A DNA stretch of 64,000 bases from Candidula unifasciata (GCA_905116865.2 CAJHNH020000238.1:105788-169787); one strand, 5' to 3'. Positions 45,320-57,544 are shown, counted from the stretch's first letter. A program made the numbers and translations. The notes: generated from the sequence alone by a model not told the origin.

Positions 45320-46015
45320 GACAGTTCCCCGACCGCTCCAGGAAAATTAAAAAAATTTGAAGAGAATTATAGATTAGAAAACGACAAATAAGGTTAGGAG
45401 CTTACATGACACCCTCATTAGTCGTATTTGATCTACCAAATTGGCACTATACCTGGATGAATTCACTGACTTGGCTCTGTATGTGTGTGTTTATTGAAGA
45501 ACTAAATACAGAAAAATATTCATGCACACCTCAAATCTTTGAAAGACTAGCTTGAACGTTATTTTCGAACAGTTCCTGAAAATGTATTTGATGATTGTCA
45601 GTGGGTCCTGAATTTGTTTACCGTAAACAAATATAAACCACAAAGCTTAAACTCAACAAAAGACAAGGTCCTCAAGGGTCATCATAGATTTGACATTTCA
45701 CAATGAACTAAAAGACGTGTTTAAAAATTTATCATGATCAAGATAAACAAGGGAACCATTAGAAAAAGAAAATAATGAAATATTCAATAAAATATGTTGA
45801 AAGGTAATTAAACTGTAGTTAAATTTGTGTATAAATTATTCGATAACAATGGTGAGCACAGACCTGTCATGGGCCGGCCTAACAAAACGGGAATTTCCGT
45901 AGACCTGTTCGGCCTTACTGCTGGAGCTGGCCGTGTCAATTACATATCATTGTGAAACCGGATTCTCCGCTAATACAGGTACAGAAGAAAAATGGCCGCT
46001 TAAGTGTGTAACCAG
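45320..46015. other. non-coding stretch, nothing recognised
   Basis: AT-rich ordinary sequence with no long frame and no repeat motif shared with the rest of the window. Confidence 0.4.
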
Positions 46016-46019
46016 ACAT

Positions 46020-46525
46020 TGCTGTGCAATTGTCATTGCTTGCTTCTTCTCTTCCACTGTGTACCCCAGTGAAGTGTCGGGAGAAGAAGTAGCGTTCTTT
46101 GACTAGCTCTATCAAGAGCACTATTAACATTGATGTTCATTTTTGTAAGGCTGTTCTTAATGCCATCACTCCATATTTTCCGAGGTCTTCAGTTGTTGTT
46201 TTTTTGATGACCTGTAAGACTGGCTTTATTCCTAGCATTCGTCTGATTTCATAATTTCGTATTCTGCCTTTCCTTGAAACTCCTGCAGCTCTTCTAAGGC
46301 ATTGCATCTCTGTTGTCACAATTTTACGTTCATTAGAGGATGTAAATGTCCACGTTTGGCACTGATAGCATAGTGTTGGTGAAAAAATAGTTCTGATAAG
46401 ATTCACTTTGGTACTCTGGGGTATCTGCATGACTGTCAACAGGGGAGATAGTTGCCCCATTACTTGATTAGCTTTGGCAAATCTCGAGCTAATTTCTCTG
46501 TTCAGTTTTCTATCGGATGTAAAAA
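46020..46525 (-). mobile_element. RTE-type LINE 3' end, left arm of an inverted repeat
   Basis: The minus strand encodes PQSTKVNLIRTIFSPTLCYQ, CQTWTFTSSNERKIVTTEMQ, CLRRAAGVSRKGRIRNYEIR and RMLGIKPVLQVI, a clean RTE thumb and tail series (46460-46137). It mirrors 46858-47345. Confidence 0.88.
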
Positions 46526-46559
46526 TAGCTTAAGTTCGTTTCCTAACATGGCTACTATA

Positions 46560-47345
46560 TGTAAGAAAACGAAGTTTAATCATGAAGAGGACATTACAAA
46601 ATTACTATTTACTGACGACCAGGTATTCATAGCAGAAAGTACGGAAGACCTACAGAACCACCTAAATCAAATGAATAACAACAACAAACAAACAAAAAAA
46701 GGGAGTGGGGGGGGGGGTTTATAATATAAGAATAAACACTACGAAGACGGAGACAATGTTGAATGGAAGACAGAAAGACAATTTAGACATACAATTTAAA
46801 AAAAACAACAACGCCTTAAGACAAACAGAGGAATTAAAGTATATGGGAGCCATTTTCACACTTGATGGAAAACTGAACACAGAAATTAGCTTGAGATGTG
46901 TCAAAGTTAATCAAGTAATGGGGCAACTACCTCCCCTGTTGACACACACGCAGATCCCCCGGAGTACCAAAGTGAATCTTATCAGAACTGTTTTCTCGCC
47001 AACACTATGCTATCAGTGCCAAACGTGAACACTTACATCCTCCAAAGAACGTAAAATTGTGACAACAGAGATGAAATGCCTTAGAAGAGCTGCAGGAGTT
47101 TCAAGAAAAGACCGAATACGAAATTACGAAATCAAAAGAATGCTAGGAATAAAGCCAGTCTTAGAGGTCATCAAAGAACAACAACTGAAGACCTCGGAAA
47201 ATAAGGAGTGATGGAATTAAGAACAGCCTTACAGAAATGAACATCAATGTTAATAGTGCTCTTGGTAGAGCTCGCCAACGGACGCTACTTCTTCTCCCTA
47301 CACTTCACTGAGGTGCACGGTGGAAGAAAAGTAGCAGAATAAGAA
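46560..47345 (+). mobile_element. RTE-type LINE 3' part, right arm of an inverted repeat
   Basis: It encodes LLFTDDQVFIAESTEDLQNH (the YADD region, here TDD), a G run, YNIRINTTKTETMLNGRQKD, LKYMGAIFTLDGKLNTEISL, then STKVNLIRTVFSPTLCYQCQ, stop, and the same tail as the left arm. The region 46858-47345 is the reverse complement of 46020-46525 at high identity. Confidence 0.88.
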
Positions 47346-47376
47346 CAAGAACTGAACACCGTACTAATCAGTACTA

Positions 47377-47414
47377 CCCTAACCCTAACCCTAACCCTAA
47401 CCCTAACCCTAACC
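47377..47414. repeat. telomere-type hexamers (CCCTAA)6, interstitial
   Basis: Six uninterrupted CCCTAA units. A C run follows (47415-47426) and C-rich sequence continues to about 47467. CCCTAA/TTAGGG is the usual animal telomere repeat. It begins about 30 bp after the LINE fragment ends. Confidence 0.95.
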
Positions 47415-47469
47415 CCCCCCCCCCCCGGACCCCTTTTTCCACCCTGTTTCTCCACCCCCCCCCCCTCCT

Positions 47470-48590
47470 GCGCTACAAGTAATTTGGTGATGCAATTCTC
47501 GACAGAATAGTCACTGGGGTCGAGACATGAGTTCCTTAATAAATGCAGAGACGAAGTGACAGTGATGCATACTCATTCTCCAAACAAGTCCAAAAGATTC
47601 AAGCACACATTTTTAGCATTTTGAGTTTCTGCTTAAAGATAATGAATTACACCATAGATTTCACACCTGATGGGAAAGTCAGTAATAGTGTCCATGTTTA
47701 TTTGTTTGTGATTCGTGAACCACTGAACAAATGCGACTGTAGATTGATGTGTGAGCTATAAGACTCCTGAATGATGCTAGCAATTAACGATGTCGCTAAA
47801 GCAGTCAATCGGAGGTTGATTTTTAGAATTATCCTAAGCTATTTTAGTTTACCCGGGGCTTGTCAAAATCTACCACACCTGATCTATTAGTCTTTCTACG
47901 TAAGAACCAATCAAGTACTATACCCGGCTTGATTTATGTAAAAATATTCAGTATTTATATTAATCATTTACAGAACATCTATTCTCCGTCTAAGGCTGCG
48001 GATCTTGGAACTGCAATTGACCATCCTTTACTGGGGACATTTAGTGAGTATTAAATTAATGGTAAAGGTAACGTCGGAAGATGTGAACCAGCGTCATTGC
48101 ACACGGTTATAAACCATAAGTGCTCTGCCACCAGTACGGACAGCTGATAAGGAACTGTCAGTCTGTGTCGCCGTCCGCACGCAACTCCGCAACTACAGCG
48201 ACGTTCCTCCATTTACTCTAGTGTTAACTCTTGGTACCCATTACATAGAGGCTGGGTGAACCCCGGGAACCGTCCGGTTTCGAATACCGGTGGTGGCTGC
48301 AGCGGGTGGCAGCTGGATTTGAAAGCGAGTCCCCTATACAAAAAAAGACCGGATTTTATATGAATTTTTGCTCCAAAAGACGCACGAAGACTTATTAAAG
48401 CTGAATGTCCTATTTATCATGTACTAAATGTGCGTTTATATTATTATTTCGGTGAAGAATTAATGTCAGTAATATATATTTCAAACTACATAATTTATAC
48501 ATTCATTAGTTTATAATTCAAAGCGTCTGTCGTGAGTTTCAAAGGACGTAAAACATTCTCCATCTGGCTGAGAATCTCAGTTGGGCCATA
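47470..48590. other. non-coding stretch with small repeat remnants
   Basis: There is no convincing gene. At 48095-48130 a piece reading GCACACGGTTATAAACCATA then AGTGCTCTG resembles the SINE-B 3' end on the minus strand. TTTCGAATACCGG at about 48278 resembles a decayed B box. Short frames at 47543-47761 and 47860-48054 have no recognisable domain. Confidence 0.4.
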
Positions 48591-48597
48591 TGTTTGT

Positions 48598-48775
48598 CGT
48601 AGAGTTGAATGTGGGCCAGGGCTTATATCTGGGGGTAGGGCTTATATGTGGGCTAGGACTTGTGTTTGGGGTTTGCCTTATATTTAAGGCAGAGCTTATA
48701 TTTTAAGCAGAGCTTTTATTTGGGATATGACTTATATATGGGATAGGGCTCATCTTTAGGGTAAGGATTATATTA
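48598..48775. repeat. degenerate tandem repeat of about 20-25 bp
   Basis: GGGCTTATAT, GGGCTAGGACTTGTGTTTGG, AGAGCTTATATTTTAAG, GGGATATGACTTATATATGG and similar pieces recur irregularly. Confidence 0.7.
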
Positions 48776-49180
48776 TCAGCATTCTGAAATCTCAGAAACC
48801 AAAGGTGCCAGACTAAATATATTTCATGGTATCGAAGTGATTGCGCAGGATAGAAAGGAAGGGATGAATAAACTAGAGTTCTAGGTGTGGCACATCATGA
48901 CACAGCAGGACACTGCATGAACGAATGAAAGAATAATGCTAGGGATCTATTTTTGGGCTACCCTCACCCCTCCCCCCGCATCCCTTTCCCATACTGGTCT
49001 ATAGATGACTACTACGCATTCGTGGGGGTGACCTATTATAAATGTTGAATGGCGTTTCTCGGATTTGCTCCGGTTTAATTTTTATCATTGAGGTATATAT
49101 TCTACGGGCAGCAATCCTGTAAGGTAAAGGATTACCTTATCTAATTTTTTTATTTTCTCTCTGGGAAAAATGGGACTGTC

Positions 49181-49252
49181 ATGTACTATCAGGTACTATC
49201 AGGTACTATCAGGTACTATCGGGTACTATCAGGTACTATCAGGTACTATCAG
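49181..49252. repeat. 10-bp tandem repeat, 7 copies
   Basis: AGGTACTATC repeated seven times with one or two substitutions. The period of 10 bp is close to one DNA turn. Confidence 0.95.
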
Positions 49253-49428
49253 GAAAGTATGGGGTCGCGGATAAGTTACTCTTGAAAGAAACTGACTGCC
49301 GAAGAAAATTGCTTTTCCACAGAAGGAAACAACCTACATTTTTTTTTTCTTTAGTCACGTCATAAGAAGGAGAAAACTGGGGCACATCGCGACGGTGGGA
49401 AAGTTAGAGAACAAAAATAGGCAGAGGA

Positions 49429-49431
<3 letters not shown>

Positions 49432-49504
<73 letters not shown>
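49432..49504. repeat. (GA)n microsatellite
   Basis: Pure GA repeat of about 70 bp. Confidence 0.97.
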
Positions 49505-49508
<4 letters not shown>

Positions 49509-49789
49509 TGCTTGATAGTTTAACATCATGACATGGAAGATCATATGTGTCAAAACTGACAGACGGTACTGGAGACAGAAGGCTGTGATTAGACATGACT
49601 ACCAACCCCGCACGGCCTGGGCTAGAAAAAGAACCAGATAGTTTACCCTCTGACTCAGCTAAGAACAGTGTCTTTATGTATGTGTATGTGTGTCTGCATG
49701 TCTATTTAAGTGAATGTGTATGTTTATAGAGAGAAAAGGAAAGGGGCTGGTGTGTTATTTTTATTTACTGCATCTTAAAATACTGTAAT

Positions 49790-50030
49790 CTGGTAATCCT
49801 AGTTTCAGCTTCATAGCAAACGGGTCACCCCATAGTTGCTCCGCTCCTGTGCCAACGAAAAACACACATAGCTCACAGTGTCACGTCATGCACTCAACTC
49901 AGAAGCTGGGCGACGAAACTATATCCTTCCAGTCTACAAATGGAACACAAATGCAACGGCCACCGTCTGGCAGGGAAAAAAATTTAAAAGGTGGCCGTGC
50001 CTAGCGTCAATTTTGACCTGAAGCATACTA
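49790..50030 (-). repeat. dispersed repeat E, internally deleted copy
   Basis: It matches both ends of 21975-22445 on the opposite strand (AGCTTCATAGCAAACGGGTC, GTGCCAACGAAAAACACA, AGCTGGGCGACGAAACTATA, GTCAATTTTGACC) but lacks about 200 bp of the middle. Confidence 0.8.
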
Positions 50031-50139
50031 AGGGTTCTATGTGTGGCACATAATGACACAACAGGACACTGAATGAACGAATGAAATAATCATGAACAAT
50101 TATGAACTCAAAATAATGTGCATCTATTATCTCGAACAG

Positions 50140-50387
50140 GGGCTGCAGTAAAAACGACGACAGCCGCCTCTGACTTATGCTATATGGGCGGCCATTCTGT
50201 CGTTCTTTCCGATTCCACACACCTGGTGGACTGTGCAGCTATGTGTACGGATCTATCCAAATGTACAGGTATCAACTACAGGTTAAAGGTCAAGCGGTGC
50301 GATCTGGTGTATGAGGTTGTCGATATGAACTCCTATGTAATGGGAGCAGAAGATGGCTGCAATTTTTGGAAAGTAATTCACAAATGA
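50140..50387 (+). CDS. last exon encoding a PAN/apple-like domain
   Basis: Acceptor CTCGAACAG. The open frame runs to TGA at 50385-50387 and AATAAA follows at 50431-50436. Its cysteines are spaced as in PAN/apple modules: DLCYMGGHSV, LVDCAAMCTDLSKCTGINYR, VKRCDLVYEV and EDGCNFWKVI. PAN domains mediate extracellular protein or carbohydrate binding, which is family knowledge. In mollusc secreted proteins a C-terminal PAN ending in a GC-N-(F/Y)-type motif is common, from memory. The exon enters in phase 1 and does not join in phase to the candidate exon at 39659-39780, so upstream exons are missing. The exact ligand and gene name are unknown. Confidence 0.7.
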
Positions 50388-50430
50388 TCATATACAAGAA
50401 TTCAAAACAAGGTTTTTAGTTAGACAGTTA

Positions 50431-50436
50431 AATAAA
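50431..50436 (+). promoter_or_regulatory. candidate poly(A) signal of the PAN-domain gene
   Basis: AATAAA 44 bp after the stop codon. AT-rich sequence follows. Confidence 0.5.
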
Positions 50437-50539
50437 AACAGACAAAATCTAAACTTTGCACGGCTTCGTTTGCTAGACATATTTTGCTGTATCTTGTCAT
50501 GAGCGTTGTTAATTAAAACAAAAAAGGCAATGTTAGGAT

Positions 50540-50802
50540 GAAGTAAGTGAAAGTAAGGACCCTTTCAACACCTTTATTCCTGGATCCTCCCAAATTATTT
50601 AAACCAATCGGCACTTGGTGGTCAGTATCACGTCGGCCGCTTTTCCTTGCTTGCCAGATCTGCATCTAGGACCCACTCCTGGCTGGGTCGACCTGGGAAC
50701 CAAGGTCATTGTTGAAAAGAAGTCCGACTACGTCAGGACTCGAACCCACGACCTTCCGATCAGCAAGTAAGCGTCTAGACGCTACAGCACGGTGACTGAT
50801 GA
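50540..50802 (-). mobile_element. SINE-A copy
   Basis: Read on the minus strand: CAGTCACCGTGCTGTAGCGT, B box GGGTTCGAGTCCTGACG, AGGTCGACCCAGCCAGGAGT, AGCAAGGAAAAGCGGCCGAC and a tail near GGGTCCTTACTTTCACTT. The B box is perfect. Confidence 0.85.
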
Positions 50803-50884
50803 TGGGTTGCGAGGGGGACAATAGAATCTTAAAATATTCTCTAGATGGATTTTGTGTGTATGTGTATGAGGGCTTGTGTATTGC

Positions 50885-50950
50885 AGTGTGTGTGTGTGTG
50901 CCTGTGTGTGTATTGTGAGTGAGCGTGTGTATGTGTGTAGGTGTGTGTGT

Positions 50951-51017
<67 letters not shown>

Positions 51018-51091
51018 GTGTGTATGTAAGTGTGTATTTATGTGTGCGTGAGTGTGTGTGTGCACATGCGCGCGCTCGTGTGTGTGTGTGT
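50885..51091. repeat. (GT)n(CT)n(GT)n compound microsatellite
   Basis: GT-rich 50887-50951, CT 50953-51013, GT-rich to 51091. The frames reading Thr-His or Arg-Glu repeats are artefacts. Confidence 0.95.
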
Positions 51092-51274
51092 GTGTTTCCG
51101 GGATTAGGCAAACATGTATATAGAAAGAACACCCGATGTGTATCAGTGGAATTAACGTTACATGACTATCATATTTTCACATCAGGTGTCGTCTAATCCA
51201 ACGCCACCATCTTTTCCTCACCCTTTGAGGTACCAGTATTTTTTTTATTTCTCCACAAAAGCTGAACATTCTGT

Positions 51275-51500
51275 CACACAATTTCTTTTTTTTCTTTGTT
51301 CACCGGCTGTGAGCTCCGGTGGAATGTCCTGGTTGTTAGTCCATTTAGACTTTGTGCCAAAGCCTGAGTTTTGCGTATACATCCGTTTTACTGACTTATT
51401 TGTGTGCAGTTGTTGTTCCTTGCCTCTCGGGCAGACGCACTCCGACTTTGAAGGAAGTGCCCAGTTAGTCGACTTCTACGGCATGCTTGCTGGGCAGGCA
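51275..51500 (-). mobile_element. SINE-C copy
   Basis: GTTCACCGGCTGTGAGCTCC, TCCTGGTTGTTAGTCCATTT, CATCCGTTTTACTGACTTAT, CTCTCGGGCAGACGCACTCC and ACGGCATGCTTGCTGGGCAG on the plus strand. Confidence 0.8.
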
Positions 51501-51961
51501 TAGAACTGGTACTATTAGCCATCGGACGTTGGGGTGGGGTTCATACTGAGGGGAGGATCTGAGCACCTATGGAATGCAATGATGATAACCCAACTAACTA
51601 ATTAACTAATTAACTAACTAACTAATAATTTGTTATTTTTATTGTCCCATCCATCCCCACCCCATTTACATGTAAGAGATAAGTGTTGTCTCTTAGTCTT
51701 TCTACTCAAAACTTGGGGACTGGAAGAACTCCCAGAGATCTTTCACAGCTTCCTCTTTTCATTAATCAAGAAGGTCACAGCCTAAATGAAGGCAGCAGCT
51801 AGTCACGAAGCCTAAACATTGCCCCATGCACCCGCATCCCAGCATCATCTGAACAGAAAATCCTAAATGTGTTTCTGAGTTTACAAACCGTCCCATACCT
51901 ATAGTTTCAAAATGGGGTGTTGTTAAATCTAATAGAGGATAATGGTATCTCATATCACTTG

Positions 51962-52245
51962 AAAGGGAGCCGTCTTGGTCTAGCGGCTAGACTCGCGGTC
52001 TACAGTTCTAATATCTTGAGTTGGAATGCCCACAGAGTAGGGCTCCTTCCCCCCCCCTCCCCATTCCCCTCTCTCTCTAGTTGCCAGGTTGATCTAGTCT
52101 AAACTGAGTACCAGGAGTCATTGGAAGTAAAGGCGACCGGAATTATGTCGATCACATTCCCCATAGAAGGTCGACTTTTCTACAGAAATGAGTCCAGCGT
52201 CATAGGCCTGTTGCCTTTCATGGGTAGGGAGCCTTTATTTTATGT
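51962..52245 (+). mobile_element. SINE-A copy, nearly full length
   Basis: Head GTCTTGGTCTAGCGGCTAGA (a very tRNA-like A box) with a decayed B box (GAGTTGGAATGCC). Body GTTGATCTAGTCTAAACTGA, AGTCATTGGAAGTAAAGGCG and TCGATCACATTCCCCATAGA. Tail GGGTAGGGAGCCTTTATTTT. Confidence 0.8.
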
Positions 52246-52447
52246 CACTTTAAATATTCCCCCAAGATGAACTGCTCAATATAATTATCACAATCATTTA
52301 AAAAGTACACTAAAATATATTAACTGTATTATCTATACTCCTAAAATCATGTACAATTAATACACAATCCAATAACAAAAAAAAAACTTGGAATTTATAT
52401 TCCAGTTGTAACTCACTTGGCTTAAACAGGATAATTGTGTTATTTTA

Positions 52448-53042
52448 TTAAAAAATTACTGCTGCGGGACTGTTTCCCACTATATGCTCGTCTGCGGATC
52501 CGGGGGTCGTGGGTTTGGGTCTTGGAGGAGCCGGACTTTTTAAATACAAATGTCCTTGACTTCCAGATAGACCAAGCTTTAAATGGATACCAGGAAAGGT
52601 TCTGAAAAGTAAACGCGATCAGCGCGATGCTGTTTGCGTCATCCACCACAAGTCATTATCCTTCGCCTTAGAACAGGGCACAATCGACTTCATTGCCATA
52701 TGTGCAACAAATTTAAGATTGGCCAATCAGCCATGTGTACCTGTGGACTGGCACCTGAGACAACAGATCACATCCTCCAAGACTGTCCCAGATTCAACGC
52801 TTCCAGGCAAAACTTATGGCCAAAAGAGACACTCGTGGAAGTAAAACTCTACGGGCCCCTTGGTGAATTACAAAAGACAGTGAAATTCATACTGGAGACA
52901 GCATTGCAGATAAAGATAATTTATTTCATGCGAACGAAAGAAGAAGAAGGAGAAGACATCATCCACCGAGTACAAATGGTCTATAGGACTAGCCCATATG
53001 CCATATACTCCTGAAGGAGTAGACAAGGGTTCCTTTGCTATT
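52448..53042 (+). mobile_element. SINE-A copy split by a LINE fragment
   Basis: The left part at 52448-52647 has GTCTGCGGATCCGGGGGTCG, CAGATAGACCAAGCTTTAAA and CAGCGCGATGCTG. The right part at 52959-53042 has CATCATCCACCGAGTACAAA, GGTCTATAGGACTAGCCCAT and GACAAGGGTTCCTTTGC. The two halves join to an uninterrupted SINE-A once the insert is removed. Confidence 0.85.
52648..52958 (+). mobile_element. RNase H LINE 3' end inserted in SINE-A
   Basis: It encodes VIILRLRTGHNRLHCHMCNK, CTCGLAPETTDHILQDCPRF and KLYGPLGELQKTVKFILETA, then a GAA-rich tail at 52934-52955. TCATCCACC at 52639-52647 and 52959-52967 is the target-site duplication. The C-x-C-(7)-H-(4)-C cluster is intact. The frame is open, so the insertion is fairly recent. 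Confidence 0.9.
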
Positions 53043-53154
53043 AACATGAAGCCTGACAGTTTATAAATGCCCAAGCATGACCACAAAATAAGTTCATTAG
53101 AGTGCAATAAAAGCTACTTGTTTTAATCAGCATATTCATACCAATGCTGTGAAA

Positions 53155-53440
53155 TTGAGATGCGTGAGAAAAGCCGCCGATTTAACCATCCGAAAAAAAG
53201 ATGGAAATGATATTATCAGACTGTGGGAACAAAACGATGCAGCAAAATCACGGAGAAGCAGAAGATCAAAGAGTTTGGTAATTTAGTAAGAATATAGCCA
53301 GAGCAACTACTAACACAGGTGCTACACTTTAAAGTATCAGAAGTGAATTTAAGAGGCTGCCCTAGGAGAAGATGGATTGATGACATTAAAGAGCTTCTAC
53401 ACCGACTGTCACCTGACAGCAGAACACCTCTACGGTCTTA
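53155..53440 (+). mobile_element. RTE-type LINE 3' end, broken
   Basis: EIMREKSRRF-like start, then KIKEFGNLVRI, then VNLRGCPRRRWIDDIKELLH. This is the GRPRRRWxDDIK motif in degraded form. Confidence 0.6.
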
Positions 53441-53689
53441 AACCTGCCCATCTTGTACTCCTCTGTGCAGATTATTCTATTTCAAATATGGACTCTTCTT
53501 TCTTTAGTATAAAGTATTTCTTTGATAAGCATGGGTCAAGATGTCAGGATAAGTACTCAGTTCGCTGCTTAAATCTGTGGGGAGTGAGTTATGTTATGAA
53601 CTCACTAACAGGTAGGTAATTGCTAAAAGTAGCGAGGCCTTTTACCATGGGCCGAATTACCGCCTGTTCGCAAAAGGAATTCCTCCCGC

Positions 53690-54195
53690 TTCTCACTTCA
53701 TCGTCATCATCAGTACTGGTTATGCCTAATGGCACATGAGGCTTCAGAGAGGACTTTCCATGCTTTCCTGTCCTGTGCAATCTTCAATGCAGTTTTCCAT
53801 GTCAAAGATGCCGCACTCAGGTCACTTTCCATCGTTCGACTCCATGTTGTTTTTGGGCGCCCCTGTTTATGGGCTTCCTTTCGGCTTTCACCCATGTTGT
53901 TCATGCTGACAAAGGGACTCTGTCCCAAGACCACCGGACGTTTAGAGCACTTATTTCCTCTTGAAGTTTCAGTAACGTTGTAGATTTTTTACAGGGCAGA
54001 GTTGTCAACACTGCGCCCAACCCCCGAACCTAGAGGACCAGGAGGCCATCTTTAGTCTGGCCCCTCACCGATGACCTGTCCGGCTTGGGTGACCCTACCA
54101 GGAACAAATGTTCCCGCCGGCATAGCTCATTAGATCAATGAGGCTCTCAAGCTCCCCCACCACTACAAGGTAATGGCCTCTTGGGGGAGGCTTCT
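53690..54195 (-). mobile_element. internally deleted RTE: 5' leader joined to the RT tail
   Basis: The minus strand begins at about 54195 with GCCTCCCCCAAGAGGCCATT and ACCTTGTAGTGGTGGGGGAG, a leader I associate with RTE elements. It passes through GGGTCACCCAAGCCGGACAG and at about 53935 goes straight into coding for HKQGRPKTTWSRTMESDLSA, ASLTWKTALKIAQDRKAWKV and LSEASCAIRHNQY, stop, then a GATGATGACGATGA tail. The endonuclease and almost all RT are missing, while both ends are kept, as in a non-autonomous derivative. Confidence 0.75.
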
Positions 54196-54199
54196 CATT

Positions 54200-55375
54200 T
54201 AGGCAAGTTTCAAATTTAAATTGCCATTCGTGGCTTAATCTTCAGAGCATACAGGCGGGTTTCGCCTTGTCTTGAAATCTCTCAGTACCTTCTTTGAATG
54301 TCTCCATTTCATCCGAGAACTTTAAGTGAGCATGGGATGCATGATGACCTCTCTGAATGCCTAGCAATATATTATTCTACTATTGTTGTACGAGTGCATC
54401 CTATGTCAGTACCTACCAGCACTTACCTCGGTACAGTAGAGCAGTACCTATGTTTGCCTGAAACCAGTCTTTGAGGTGAAGCAGCGGAAAGTGACAATTG
54501 GTGTCATACTTGACGTGTGGCATTTTGTACCAATCAATCATCATCATGTGCAGATATACAGGGTTCATGATCTGCTCTTCTGCCAAATCCAACCAGAGTG
54601 CTGCAAGTTGTTCTGTTTAATGTTGACATTAGTAATTTAATAACAGGCCTTTTCCTATTGTTAAACACGAGCAACAAGTGCTGCATGCACATTTAATGTT
54701 TAGTATGTAGCATTTGAGGACATGTCATGATAGAACTGAAGCCTTACTTCTAGTCAAGCGCTGCTCCCATTTCAAGTCTGGTCTACGAATTGTGGAGAGG
54801 ATCAAGTCCATCTCTGATAAGTACATGGGTGTCCACCAGAGCTGCAGACACACAAGACACTTAGTGATCACTTTTACCCACATCACAACAAGGTCATGCT
54901 ATGATGAGTTGTTGTAGGCAACCCCCGGAGTTTTTCTAGAATAGTTCAGTTCTCGATTCAATAGTTTCATTGATTTGTCCTCTTCTTTAATTTGCTCTTT
55001 AGAGTGTTTATCTGTGTTGTACTTATTACATTATGTATTATTATTATTCTGAATTCTGATATGTCAGTGTCCAATCTTTTCCAGATCTTTAGGTTAGATT
55101 GTTTGTGAGTGTAGTATTGTTTGGTCAGATTCATTACTTTATTATTATTTTTTTTTTACTATGATGGGTTTGCAATCTAGTCTGGGGGCTTCTAGGTGGT
55201 GGAGGAAGTGCGGCCAAGTTGTGCCCATGAATTTTTGTTTTTGCAGTGAGAATAATAATTTGGGTCGCCCTACCCTTGAATTGATGTTGGATGCTCGTTA
55301 GAGCTACGGAGTACCTTCTAGACCAATGCGAGCCAACATCTAACATTAAGTCACTTCATAGTGTCTTTGATTACT
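54200..55375. other. non-coding stretch, nothing recognised
   Basis: No motif shared with the repeat families named here and no recognisable protein. The frame at 54714-54917 has no domain I know. Confidence 0.4.
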
Positions 55376-55379
55376 AGGG

Positions 55380-55513
55380 GAAACCCTGTTAGAGACATGT
55401 GACACTGACACGGTATGAACACTGACACGGAATGACAATAGCCTATGCTGCCCATCAAGCAATGGATCGCAAACTACACCTCCCTACAACGCTTAACGCA
55501 GAGGTGGAAAATA

Positions 55514-55545
<32 letters not shown>
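55380..55545 (+). mobile_element. possible LINE 3' end with (GAT)n tail
   Basis: A segment with ACACTGACACGGTATGAAC followed by ACACTGACACGGAATGAC (a small duplication) ends GTGGAAAATAGATGATGATG with a 27-bp GAT repeat. This is like the GAT-repeat ends of RTE tails. The coding part is not recognisable. Confidence 0.4.
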
Positions 55546-55855
55546 GCTGCTGCCACACGTTTTGACATCATTTGCTGTGTAAGTAATCATGCAATTGTTT
55601 ATGAACACACTAAACAAAGCCCAGAGGATTAAATGAAGACGAATTTAGCAGATAATTATTTTTCCTAATAAAGTCTAGTCGATGCCTATGGCTTAAGGGC
55701 TACAAACGTGGTTTCTAATTCCGACACATCCGTTGGATTCAGTTGCAGGCGATTTGTCAACAGACGGCTTCTCGTTTATTTTGACAGAGGTGAACTGGTA
55801 AAATTTTTAACTAGCAGTGAAAAAGTACTAAAGGTAAAATTCCCTGGAACATCCT

Positions 55856-56625
<770 letters not shown>

Positions 56626-56927
56626 TCGTCATCATCATCATTACTATAGGCCGTGTCTACCAGCTCAGGCGAGCAAGATTCGCTATTCCACGCGATCACC
56701 AGTCAGTGCTCTTTTCCATGTGGCCAAGCCATCTAGATTGTTATTTATGTGTCCTACTCAATGTCAATCTATCTTGCTATCTTCTTTCATCAGTCTTGAC
56801 AGCCGAGAGCTTGGTGCGACACTGTGGTGGATAGTTTGACATCCAGAAACCCCTACCCTTCTACAGGCGGAGTGTAAGAGAAAAAAAATGTATATATAGA
56901 AGGAGCCACACATTAATGTAAACAGGC

Positions 56928-57151
<224 letters not shown>

Positions 57152-57544
57152 TGATACCTAGTCAGTCACCGAGATATTTATTTAAGAAGTCCGACTAACT
57201 TTCAGACAGACTGCCACTTTGTTATAGCACCATTGATCCCTGAGAATTTATAGAGTCATTTGTCGTTTATAAAAACAACCTTGAACCGACATATGGTCAA
57301 TAAATCATTGGAAGGACGGAAATCAATGGCTGCCCAAGATTATTACCTACAGTTTCTTCCATTGTTTGCCGATTAATATTATTATTTTCAATGTCGTCGT
57401 CTGCTGTCAAATTGCACTTTAGTATGTTGCAATTTTTAATTGATTGTATTGTGTTTAAATTATAACTGTTGTGCCGTACTTGATAGGATATTCTTTTTAT
57501 GTGTATATTTAATGTAAAACTTTGGACAGTCAAAAAACAACTAA

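Noticed and set aside
47852..47900. Possible extra exon for the PAN-domain gene (TTTTAG acceptor, CTAC|GTAAGA donor)
   Set aside because: The phases do not bridge 39780 and 50140, and the peptide has none of the Cys/Trp character of the other candidate exons.
50590..50802. tRNA gene candidate (perfect B box, A-box-like stretch)
   Set aside because: The cloverleaf does not fold fully, and the same head is followed by the same 200-bp body at other loci. It is a SINE.
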